This document shows positions 13,558 through 20,199 of a stretch of DNA of 20,199 nt, in pieces. Within the stretch, counting starts at the first letter, position 1. Every line of letters starts with the position of its first letter. The notes beneath the pieces were generated by a model that had not been told where the DNA came from, made no database searches, and saw only the letters and a program-made list of their open reading frames with translations. Origin of the DNA: Clostridiales bacterium UBA929 (GTDB lineage Bacteria > Bacillota > Clostridia > Oscillospirales > UBA929); contig DBDP01000112.1 in the NCBI GenBank assembly GCA_002293625.1, positions 1 through 20,199 of the forward strand, in the 5' to 3' direction. Both the position numbers and the translations under genes were made by a program.

Positions 13558-15594
13558 ATGAGCCTGAAAGCAATATCGGGAAATATCGTAATCTCGGTCA
13601 TCGTGATTCTCGTCGTGCTCATGCTGATTATCCCGATGCCCACCGTTCTGATTGACGTGCTGATTACCCTAAACATCGTTGCGGCGATAACCGTCATCTT
13701 GGTCGCGATCAGCGCGAAGGATGCGCTGGGGTTCTCCACCTTCCCGGTAGTGCTGCTGATATTAACCGTTTACCGTATCGCGATCAACTTGTCTACTACC
13801 CGCGCGATCCTTTCCAACGGCGGCGATGCGGGGCAGCTTGTGCGCACGTTCGGCGAGTTTGTTGGTCAAGGCAATATCGTCATCGGTTCGGTCATCTTCC
13901 TCATGCTGATTATCGTGCAGTTTCTCGTCATCACCCGCGGCGCGGAGCGCGTATCTGAAGTGGCTGCGCGCTTCACCCTAGACGCCATGCCCGGCAAGCA
14001 GATGGCGATCGACGCCGACCTAAACTCCGGCGCGATCGACGAAGCCGAGGCGCGGAAGCGCCGTGTTAATGTAGCCCGCGAGGCCGACTTTTACGGCAGC
14101 ATGGACGGTGCTTCCAAGTTTGTCAAGGGCGACAACATCCTCGGCATCATCGCCACCGCGATTAACATCATCGCGGGTCTGATTATCAACGCAACGCAGG
14201 GCGGCGGGGTAGACCCGGAGGTCTACATCATCGCCGCGATCGGCGACGGTCTCGCGGCGCAGATACCGGCACTCTTGATTTCGACCGCCACCGGTCTTAT
14301 CGTAACGAAAGCCGCGACCGACGACTCACTCGGCATGGACATTGCCCGACAGTTTACGGCGGAGCCGTATATCCTCTTTGTCGGCGGCGGCATGATGTTT
14401 CTTTTGAGCTTGATCCCCGGAATGCCGAAACTCACGATGTGGATCATCGGTATCGCGCTGATTGCGCTGGGAATGGCGCAGAAGCGTTCCAAGCGGCGGG
14501 CAGAACTCACCGAGCCGCCGGAGATCATAGAAACGGAAGCGCAGGAGACGCGCAAAATAGGAAACGTCGTCTCGCTTTTGCAGGTTGACCCGATTGAGCT
14601 GATGTTCGGCTACGGCATCATCCCGCTGGCCGAACCGTCGCAGGGCGGCGACTTGCTTGACCGTGTAGTGATGATTCGCCGCCAATGCGCGACGGAGTTG
14701 GGTTTGATTGTGCCGGTGATCCGTATGCGCGACGACATACGCTTCGCGAACAACGAATACTCGATTAAAATCAAAGGCAATGAGGTCGCGCGCGGGGAAA
14801 TCATGCTCGACCATTACCTCGCGATGAACCCCGGCACGGTGGAGGAAGACATAATCGGCATTGACACCACCGAACCGGCCTTCGGGCTGCCCGCTAAGTG
14901 GATCTCATCCCGCGAACGGGAAAAAGCAGAGTTGTACGGGTATACTATCGTCGACCCGCCGAGCGTAATCGCCACCCACCTGACCGAGGTCGTCCGCTCC
15001 CACGCCCACGAACTGCTGGGGCGTCAAGAGGTTCAGGCGTTGGTTGACAACTTGAAACAGACGCAGCCGTCTCTTGTGGAAGAAGTCATCCCAAAAATGT
15101 TCACGCTGGGCGAGCTGCAAAAGGTCTTGGGGAACCTCCTGCGCGAAGGTGTGTCCATCCGCGATATGAGTACCATCGTGGAAACGCTGGGCGATTACGG
15201 CGGCGTAACGCGCGACAGCGATATGCTGACGGAGTATGTGCGGCAGGCGCTGAAACGCACCATCACCTCTAAGTTCGCGCCGGACGGAAAGGTTCACGTC
15301 ATATCCATCACGCCGGAGCTGGAGAACAAGATATTGGAGAGCATCCGGCAGACGGAGCACGGTTCCTACGTCGCCCTCGAAGCCGACGAGATACAGCAGA
15401 TTTTCACCTCGCTCCGCACCGCGGTCGAGAGGGTGCAGGGTCTCGGCATCGCTCCGATTGTGCTATGTTCCCCTGTGGTGCGTTTTCACTTCAAGCGGAT
15501 GGTGGAAGGGCTTGCGCCCGATTTGGTGGTTTTATCTTACAATGAATTGTTGCAAAATACCGATATTCAAGCGGACGGGATGGTGACGCTGTGA
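13558..15594 (+). CDS. flhA: Flagellar export apparatus protein FlhA
   Basis: FlhA forms the nonameric export gate ring that docks chaperone-substrate complexes. The ATG at 13558 has a modest ribosome binding site (GGTGGTG, 13546-13552). The 678-aa length is typical. The N-terminal half has about eight membrane segments with the FHIPEP-family signature RIAINLSTTRAILSNGGDAG (73-92) and the conserved cytoplasmic loop FTLDAMPGKQMAIDADLNSG (139-158). The C-terminal cytoplasmic domain (about 330-678) contains YGIIPLAEPSQGGDLLDRV and ends LLQNTDIQADGMVTL. The stop overlaps the flhF GTG by 4 bp. Confidence 0.97.
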   Translation: MSLKAISGNIVISVIVILVVLMLIIPMPTVLIDVLITLNIVAAITVILVAISAKDALGFSTFPVVLLILTVYRIAINLSTTRAILSNGGDAGQLVRTFGEFVGQGNIVIGSVIFLMLIIVQFLVITRGAERVSEVAARFTLDAMPGKQMAIDADLNSGAIDEAEARKRRVNVAREADFYGSMDGASKFVKGDNILGIIATAINIIAGLIINATQGGGVDPEVYIIAAIGDGLAAQIPALLISTATGLIVTKAATDDSLGMDIARQFTAEPYILFVGGGMMFLLSLIPGMPKLTMWIIGIALIALGMAQKRSKRRAELTEPPEIIETEAQETRKIGNVVSLLQVDPIELMFGYGIIPLAEPSQGGDLLDRVVMIRRQCATELGLIVPVIRMRDDIRFANNEYSIKIKGNEVARGEIMLDHYLAMNPGTVEEDIIGIDTTEPAFGLPAKWISSREREKAELYGYTIVDPPSVIATHLTEVVRSHAHELLGRQEVQALVDNLKQTQPSLVEEVIPKMFTLGELQKVLGNLLREGVSIRDMSTIVETLGDYGGVTRDSDMLTEYVRQALKRTITSKFAPDGKVHVISITPELENKILESIRQTEHGSYVALEADEIQQIFTSLRTAVERVQGLGIAPIVLCSPVVRFHFKRMVEGLAPDLVVLSYNELLQNTDIQADGMVTL

Positions 15595-16955
15595 ACATAA
15601 AACGTTATACCGCGGCTACGTTCCCCGAAGCCATGGAACAGATCAAAAGCGAGCTTGGAAGAGACGCGCTGATTTTATCGCAGCGCACCCTGCGTAAGAA
15701 GAGGCTTTTCTCAAAGCCCCTCGTGGAGATTGTCGCGGCGTATGAAACCGCGCCGGAGACGGCGTCCTCCGCCAATCCCCTCCCCCAGCTGCGCACGATC
15801 AAGCACGGCGCGTACCAGCAGCCGGAAAAGAAACCCCGGCCACCCGTAAAACGCGACGCGGAGCTGTCGGTCAGCGCCGACCGCGCTCTGGAGGTCCTAG
15901 ACAAACTGACGTCGGGAGCGTTCCTTGAGCCGGAAGCAAAGCAGGAGGCAAAGCCCACTCTCCCGCTGACCTATTCGCGCCCCGTCCCGAACCCCGCGCC
16001 GCCGCCGAAAGAAGACGACGGATTCACGCCGCTCGTCGTACCCGCGGAGCGGGTCATCACCAAGCAGGAGACGCCCACGCCGACTCTTTCGGCGCTGGAG
16101 AACAAACTGGACGCGCTGTCGTCATCCTTCTCCACACTCGCCGGGTCGATCCGCCAGTCGCACGATCCGCGCACCTACAGCCCCGAAGTGGAAGCTCTGC
16201 TGATGAGCCTTTTGGAGAACGAGACGCATGAGGAGTTCGCCCACAAGCTCGCGCGGGAAGTCAGTGAGATCGTAAAAAAACAGCAAGCTGACCCCAACGA
16301 AGTCATGGAGCAGCTGCTGCGCCAGTATATCGGACAAGCGGAGCCGATTCGATTGAAACGTTTCAAACGCACCGTCGTGCTGCTGGTCGGCTCCACCGGC
16401 GTCGGCAAGACGACGACGCTCGCGAAGCTCTCCGCGATTTATTCCATCAACCACCACGCGAAGGTGGGCGTCATCACCACCGACACCTACCGCATCGCAG
16501 CCGTGGAGCAGCTAAAGACCTATACGCAGATTTTAGAGATTCCCCTGTCGGTCGTCTACGCGCCCGAGGAGATCACCGACGCGCTGAGGGAACACGAGGA
16601 CAAAGACATCGTCTTTGTGGATACGGCGGGCAAAAGCCCCTCCGACCGCACCCATGAAGAGGAAATCAAAAACCTCATCCGGCATTCCGATTGCGACGAG
16701 GTACATTTGGTTCTGTCGGCTACCACCAGCTTTACGGGGCTTTTAAACATCCTAAACGCGTATTCGTTTTTAAGCGACTACAAACTAATCCTCACAAAAC
16801 TCGACGAAACACCTACATGGGGAGCGTTGCTCAACGCTCGTTTCCTGTCGGACAGACCTATCTCTTACACCGCCATCGGGCAGAACGTACCCGACGACAT
16901 TGAAGTGGCCGACGTGCGTAAGATCGTCGCCCGGCTGATGACACGAGACCCGTAA
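15591..16955 (+). CDS. flhF: SRP-like GTPase FlhF
   Basis: FlhF is a signal-recognition-type GTPase that selects the flagellar assembly site; FlhG stimulates its hydrolysis. A GTG start overlaps the flhA stop (GTGA). The 454-aa protein has the conserved FlhF N-terminus MNIKRYTAATFPEAMEQIKS, a low-complexity Pro-rich B domain (about 55-165), an N-domain helical region (about 168-255), and the G domain (about 260-450). G-domain motifs are GSTGVGKTT (267-275, P-loop), DTYRIAAVEQLKTY (298-311), DTAGKS (344-349), TKLDET (402-407) and GQNVPDDIEVA (430-440). All nucleotide-binding residues appear intact. flhG follows after 71 bp. Confidence 0.95.
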   Translation: MNIKRYTAATFPEAMEQIKSELGRDALILSQRTLRKKRLFSKPLVEIVAAYETAPETASSANPLPQLRTIKHGAYQQPEKKPRPPVKRDAELSVSADRALEVLDKLTSGAFLEPEAKQEAKPTLPLTYSRPVPNPAPPPKEDDGFTPLVVPAERVITKQETPTPTLSALENKLDALSSSFSTLAGSIRQSHDPRTYSPEVEALLMSLLENETHEEFAHKLAREVSEIVKKQQADPNEVMEQLLRQYIGQAEPIRLKRFKRTVVLLVGSTGVGKTTTLAKLSAIYSINHHAKVGVITTDTYRIAAVEQLKTYTQILEIPLSVVYAPEEITDALREHEDKDIVFVDTAGKSPSDRTHEEEIKNLIRHSDCDEVHLVLSATTSFTGLLNILNAYSFLSDYKLILTKLDETPTWGALLNARFLSDRPISYTAIGQNVPDDIEVADVRKIVARLMTRDP

Positions 16956-17026
16956 AAGAAGGCGAACACGCAATTTTCAGCACTTCTTCTATACAGAGAG
17001 AAACACAGGAATGGGGAGGGAGACCC

Positions 17027-17929
17027 ATGAAGGATCAAGCCAGCGCTTTGCGTCAAATCGTTGACAACCTCAAAAAGCAGCGGGCGAGGGAGCCGGGCGA
17101 GGGAGCGCGCATCATTTGTGTAACCAGCGGCAAGGGCGGTGTCGGCAAAACCAGCATTAGTGTGAATTTGGGGATCTCTTTGGCTAAAAAGGGCTTACGC
17201 GTGTTGCTTTTTGACGCTGATTTTGGGCTTTCCAACATAGACGTCATGTTGGGCGTCTCCCCGCAGTATGATTTATCGTACGTGCTGCGCGGTCAGAAGA
17301 AGATTGGTGAGATCATCGCCGAGGGTCCGGGCGGCATCAGCTTTGTGTCGGGCGGTTCGGGGATGAATGTGCTTCTGAAGATGTCGGAAATTCAACTCGC
17401 GGCCGTCATCGACAACCTTGTTTTGCTGGAGGACGCCGCCGATATCATCATCTTCGACACCGGCGCGGGCGTCAACCCGCTGATTATGCGGATGATCAAG
17501 TCCTCGCAGGAGACGATCGTCGTCACGACGCCGGAGCCGACCGCGATTATGGACGCCTACGCGCTTGTGAAGTCCATCGCCGCCGATATGCCGGACGGGG
17601 CGCTGCGCTTGCTCGTAAACCGTGCCGAATCGTCGGCGGAGGCGGAGTCCACCCTGCAAAAATTCGTGGCGGTGGTGAAGCTCTACCAAAAGACGGATAT
17701 GGATCTGTTGGGGTATGTTCTGGACGATCCCTCGGTCTCACGCGGCGTGCGCATACAGCAGCCTTTTGTGTTGGCGTATCCGCGCAGCGCCGCCACCCGA
17801 AACATCGAGACGATTGCGTGGAAACTGCTCGACCGACAACCGGAAAACGCGAATGCGGGGTTCCGGGGATTTTTGGGCAAGCTACTCGGACGGAGCGAGA
17901 AACCCAAGCAGGAAGACGGCTCCGAGTGA
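17027..17929 (+). CDS. flhG: MinD-like ATPase FlhG (YlxH)
   Basis: FlhG limits flagellar number and activates FlhF. The ATG at 17027 follows GGGGAGGG (17014-17021 approximately). The 300-aa product has the N-terminal FlhF-activating helix with DQASALRQIV (3-12), a deviant Walker A motif SGKGGVGKTS (34-43), DADFGLSNIDVMLG (63-76) and the FDTGAG switch (143-148). The C-terminus has a short amphipathic membrane-targeting-like helix (GFRGFLGKLLGR) before a charged tail. Order flhF-flhG is conserved. In B. subtilis chemotaxis genes follow here; in this window a PilZ gene follows directly instead. Confidence 0.94.
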   Translation: MKDQASALRQIVDNLKKQRAREPGEGARIICVTSGKGGVGKTSISVNLGISLAKKGLRVLLFDADFGLSNIDVMLGVSPQYDLSYVLRGQKKIGEIIAEGPGGISFVSGGSGMNVLLKMSEIQLAAVIDNLVLLEDAADIIIFDTGAGVNPLIMRMIKSSQETIVVTTPEPTAIMDAYALVKSIAADMPDGALRLLVNRAESSAEAESTLQKFVAVVKLYQKTDMDLLGYVLDDPSVSRGVRIQQPFVLAYPRSAATRNIETIAWKLLDRQPENANAGFRGFLGKLLGRSEKPKQEDGSE

Positions 17930-17942
17930 GGAATGATAGCTT

Positions 17943-18629
17943 TTGCCGGATTACGACCTTAAACTTGGAGAACGGCTGGAGGTTTTGCGCGGAGACAGGC
18001 ACGGCGTTTCCAATATACAGGCGTTTACGAAGTCGGGGCAAGTGATAATCAGTGAGCCGATGCACAGAGAAGCATATTTGAGCGTTCAAGAGGGTGACCT
18101 TCTTAATCTCTTCTATTACCGACCGTTCGGGATGCTCTCCTGCGTCGTCACGGCGGAGCGGGTGTACCGCGATGCGGAGCTGGGTTTAATCGAGACGGAG
18201 ATCCGTTCTCAAATCAGCCGTCACCAACGGCGCGAATTCGTTCGCTTTGAGACGCTGCTGCCGGTTACCGTCGTTCCGTTGGTGGCGTCGGCGGAAACGA
18301 ACGGGATCAATGAAGATATGGCTGTCCGGCTGCTGACCGACCGCCTCTTGACGGAGGCGCACGAGAACGCGCTTGAAGGCATAACCTTAGACATCAGCGG
18401 CGGCGGGTTGCGCTTTACCTGCCCAAAGAAGTTGATTCCCGGCACGCTGGCCGCCTGTATCGTATCATTAAACGATACAGAATCGGTTTGCGCGAACATC
18501 CGCGCCGTGCGGAGCGAGGCGGGTCTTGACGGTCAATTTATCATCGGCGCAAAGTTTGTCGGGATCAGCGACAGTCGGCGCGGAAAAATTATTAGATATA
18601 TAATTGATAAACATCGCGGTAAATCATAA
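17943..18629 (+). CDS. PilZ-domain c-di-GMP-binding protein, YcgR-like
   Basis: YcgR-type proteins bind c-di-GMP and slow or bias the motor. The start is a TTG at 17943, 11 nt after GAGG (17928-17931), which overlaps the flhG stop; no in-frame ATG gives a better start. The 228-aa protein has a YcgR-N/PilZN-like domain (about 1-90, LKLGERLEVL...GDLLNLFYY) and a PilZ domain (about 92-225). Both c-di-GMP contact motifs are present: RxxxR as R97-E-F-V-R101, and DxSxxG as D150-I-S152-GG-G155. An insertion of about 30 residues (118-146) separates them, longer than usual. Placement between flhG and sigD is common in Clostridia and argues for a motility role. Confidence 0.88.
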   Translation: MPDYDLKLGERLEVLRGDRHGVSNIQAFTKSGQVIISEPMHREAYLSVQEGDLLNLFYYRPFGMLSCVVTAERVYRDAELGLIETEIRSQISRHQRREFVRFETLLPVTVVPLVASAETNGINEDMAVRLLTDRLLTEAHENALEGITLDISGGGLRFTCPKKLIPGTLAACIVSLNDTESVCANIRAVRSEAGLDGQFIIGAKFVGISDSRRGKIIRYIIDKHRGKS

Positions 18630-18646
18630 AATTAGGGGGTGGGGCA

Positions 18647-19414
18647 ATGTTGGGAGCGGTGCCGCGGAAGGCCGATCCGTCCGTGACAGGCCGCCTGTGG
18701 GAAGAGTTTGCGAAGAGCCACAGCTTGGAAACGCGCAACGAGCTTGTAATGCAGTACATCCCGCTTGTAAAAAGCATTGCGCTCCGTCTTGTGCCTACGT
18801 ACCGGAAGCATGTGGAGTTCGACGACCTTATGAGCAGCGGTTTGCTCGGACTAATGGACGCGATTGATAAATTCGATATTACAAAAGATGTAAAATTCGA
18901 GACTTACGCCTCGCTCCGCATCAAAGGCGAGATCATCGACCAGATTCGCAAGCAAGATTGGGCGCCGATCAGTCTCCGGCAGAAGATCAAAAAGGTGGAG
19001 GAATGCTTTGATGCGCTGGAGACCCGCACAGGCCGGCAGCCGACCGAAAGCGAGGTCGCGGCGCAGTTGATGATGAGCGCCGACGAGGTGAAGAAGACGC
19101 TGGACGAGGCGCATACCTTCAATATGGTGGCGCTGGACGAAATGCTTTTGGAACGGGGGGATTCACTGGCGTCTCCGCGGGAAGACGGTCCAGAAGCGCT
19201 GCTTGAAGATCAAGAAATAAAGAAGACGCTCGTGAAGGTAATCGAAGCGCTGCCCGAAAAAGAGAAGCAGGTTATCTCGATGTACTACTACGACGAGCTG
19301 ACGCTTAAAGAAATCGGGCTTGTGCTGGGCGTCACGGAGTCGCGGGTCAGCCAGATCCACTCCAAGGCGATGATGGCGCTGAGGCTGAAGATGACGAAAG
19401 CGTTTTCGCTGTAG
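18647..19414 (+). CDS. sigD: Flagellar sigma factor SigD/FliA (sigma-28)
   Basis: SigD directs RNA polymerase to late flagellar promoters. The ATG at 18647 follows AGGGGGTGGGG (18633-18643 approximately). The 255-aa protein has region 2 (about 30-100: LVMQYIPLVKSIALRLVP, then FDDLMSSGLLGLMDAIDKFD and FETYASLRIKGEIIDQIRKQ), region 3 (about 108-180) and region 4 (about 200-248: LPEKEKQVISMYYYDELTLK, EIGLVLGVTESRVSQIHSKA). The region-2-to-3 stretch KQDWAPISLRQK is characteristic of the FliA/SigD/WhiG group. It is the likely reader of the promoter before fliK (620-646). The usual antagonist FlgM is not in the window. Confidence 0.94.
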   Translation: MLGAVPRKADPSVTGRLWEEFAKSHSLETRNELVMQYIPLVKSIALRLVPTYRKHVEFDDLMSSGLLGLMDAIDKFDITKDVKFETYASLRIKGEIIDQIRKQDWAPISLRQKIKKVEECFDALETRTGRQPTESEVAAQLMMSADEVKKTLDEAHTFNMVALDEMLLERGDSLASPREDGPEALLEDQEIKKTLVKVIEALPEKEKQVISMYYYDELTLKEIGLVLGVTESRVSQIHSKAMMALRLKMTKAFSL

Positions 19415-19434
19415 GGGACGATGACAATCGTCCC
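19411..19434. repeat. Intergenic palindromic element (GTAGGGGACG family), copy 3
   Basis: GTAGGGGACGAT followed by GACA and ATCGTCCC forms an 8-bp perfect stem (19415-19422 with 19427-19434). It begins within the sigD stop codon. The GTAGGGGACG start equals the minus-strand reading of the copy at 5506-5531. It lacks a T-tract, so is not an obvious terminator. Confidence 0.6.
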
Positions 19435-19444
19435 GTTGGGGATT

Positions 19445-19496
19445 GCGGTGCGCCGGAGATAAAATAGGACTGCGGTGCGCCGGGTCGGCGCACCCT
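19445..19496. repeat. GCGGTGCGCCGG direct repeat and 9-bp palindrome
   Basis: GCGGTGCGCCGG occurs twice (19445-19456 and 19472-19483), 27 bp apart. The second copy is the left arm of a perfect palindrome GGTGCGCCG-GGT-CGGCGCACC (19474-19482 with 19486-19494) followed by CCTACGGG. Read on the minus strand it gives GTAGGGTGCGCCG, another GTAGGG-headed element. It looks like a second family of intergenic repeats, with a partial copy beside it. Confidence 0.6.
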
Positions 19497-19539
19497 ACGG
19501 GTAGATTGAATTAGGTATGAGATACCGGGAGGTGTTCGT

Positions 19540-19893
19540 TTGGCAATTCGGATTGTGGAAAATCAAATGACGATGACGAAGCCGCTGGATATGGCGGCCG
19601 ACCGCGCAAGAGATATACGCCAGAGCGGCCTGCAAACGAGTACGATTCATGATATGAACAAAGATACCGAGAATACCATGCACACGATACACGACAAGCC
19701 GGAGGTGGAGGACGCGCTGGTGCGCACCGACTCCGAAAGCGAAAGCGGCGGCGGTCAGGAACGCTCCGAGAGGGAACGGAGGGAAACGCCGGAAACCGAC
19801 CCGAAGAAAATAGCCTCCGAGCGGCTGCTGAATCTGCCGGTTACGAGCCGGAACGCCGCGACGGAGAGCAGGGGTTTTGACATTCGTGTTTAA
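19540..19893 (+). CDS. Small hydrophilic hypothetical protein downstream of sigD
   Basis: A TTG start at 19540 is supported by GGGAGGTG (19528-19535) just upstream. The 117-aa product begins MAIRIVENQMTMTKPLDMA and ends RGFDIRV, with a highly charged, probably disordered Glu/Asp/Arg/Ser-rich middle. I recall proteins with the same plan (N-terminal 'IR.V..Q....K', charged middle, C-terminal 'DIR(L/V)') in this position of clostridial flagellar operons, with no known function. There is no signal peptide or membrane segment. It lies between sigD and a membrane-anchored coiled-coil gene and is 43 bp from the latter. Confidence 0.7.
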   Translation: MAIRIVENQMTMTKPLDMAADRARDIRQSGLQTSTIHDMNKDTENTMHTIHDKPEVEDALVRTDSESESGGGQERSERERRETPETDPKKIASERLLNLPVTSRNAATESRGFDIRV

Positions 19894-19936
19894 CAAATGA
19901 AACGGTCTGTTCGGTACGGGAGGAGAGAAGGGCTGA

Positions 19937-20199
19937 ATGTGGCAGGTTTGGGTTGCGGCGCTCGCGCTCGGTTTCACGATAACGCTGCTGATCTACGCGT
20001 TGTCGGTGAAGCGGCAGTTTGAGAAAGTGCGGGAGGAGCAGAAAGAAACCCGGGAACTGGACGCGAAGATTTTCCGCCTGTACAACGAGATAGAGGAGAT
20101 GCTGGACAGTTTTGAGACGTATGTGAGCGAGGTTCACGACGAAATGGAATCCCGCCGGAACGAGCTTGTCGCCATGTCCCGCCAAGCGACGACGCTTTA
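19937..20199 (+). CDS. Membrane-anchored coiled-coil protein, SwrB-like position (partial, cut at window end)
   Basis: The ATG at 19937 follows GGAGAGAAGGG (about 19922-19932). Only 87 codons are inside the window and the frame is still open at the end. Residues 3-22 form one membrane helix (QVWVAALALGFTITLLIYAL). Residues about 25-85 are strongly charged and heptad-like (KRQFEKVREEQKETRELDAK, then EEMLDSFETYVSEVHDEMES), predicted coiled coil. B. subtilis swrB (ylxL), which encodes a single-pass protein that promotes basal body activation, also lies just after sigD, and the topology matches. Sequence identity to SwrB cannot be judged here, so the name is withheld. Confidence 0.75.
   Translation, partial: MWQVWVAALALGFTITLLIYALSVKRQFEKVREEQKETRELDAKIFRLYNEIEEMLDSFETYVSEVHDEMESRRNELVAMSRQATTL

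Noticed and set aside
19411..19500. Repeats after sigD as a CRISPR remnant or terminator
   Set aside because: Only two short direct copies, no spacer regularity, and no T-tract after the stems.

Overview
This window is a flagellar structural and motor gene cluster from a monoderm Firmicute, most likely a moderately GC-rich anaerobic Clostridia lineage (Oscillospirales-like). The evidence is a FliY (CheC-FliN fusion) in place of a plain FliN, a FlbD/SwrD gene, the order flhA-flhF-flhG-PilZ-sigD, strong GGAGG ribosome binding sites, and short intergenic palindromes of the 'GTAGGGGACG...' type that I remember from such genomes. The lineage is inference; the family assignments rest on visible motifs.

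Layout. Bases 1-690 hold no flagellar gene. They contain a 5'-truncated run of hairpins (1-102), a textbook sigma-A promoter (167-195) driving a transcript of about 90 nt that ends at a hairpin (candidate small RNA), and a convergent minus-strand gene for a 66-aa basic protein (292-492) whose last codons lie inside a second hairpin usable as a terminator. A sigma-D/sigma-28-type promoter (620-646) then precedes fliK. Bases 691-4187 encode the hook module fliK, flgD and flgE. A 12-bp stem-loop and an extended -10 sigma-A promoter (4307-4336) separate this from a second block.

The second block is flbD, motA, motB and fliL (stator and torque), fliM, fliY and cheY (switch and chemotaxis output), fliO, fliP, fliQ, fliR, flhB and flhA (export gate), flhF and flhG (flagellar placement and number), a PilZ protein (c-di-GMP), sigD (late sigma factor), a small hypothetical protein, and a membrane-anchored coiled-coil protein cut by the window end. 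Many genes overlap by 4 bp (fliO/fliP, fliR/flhB, flhA/flhF, cheY/fliO) or sit within a few bases, so one long message from flbD onward is likely.

How it works together. FliK, FlgD and FlgE build and measure the hook. FlhA/FlhB/FliO-R form the export gate. FlhF/FlhG set site and number. MotA/MotB/FliL with FlbD supply torque, and residues in MotA and MotB suggest sodium coupling. FliM/FliY with CheY set rotation direction, and a PilZ protein could couple speed to c-di-GMP. SigD is encoded at the far end, and a candidate SigD promoter sits before fliK, suggesting positive feedback. Absent from the window are the rod/MS-ring/ATPase genes (flgB to fliJ), which precede fliK in Bacillus subtilis, and the cheB-A-W-C-D block usually found before sigD in that species.

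I see no CRISPR, transposase, phage gene or tRNA. The parts least explained by known flagellar biology are the 5' RNA-rich region, the lipobox on FliL, and several palindromic elements inside the operon.
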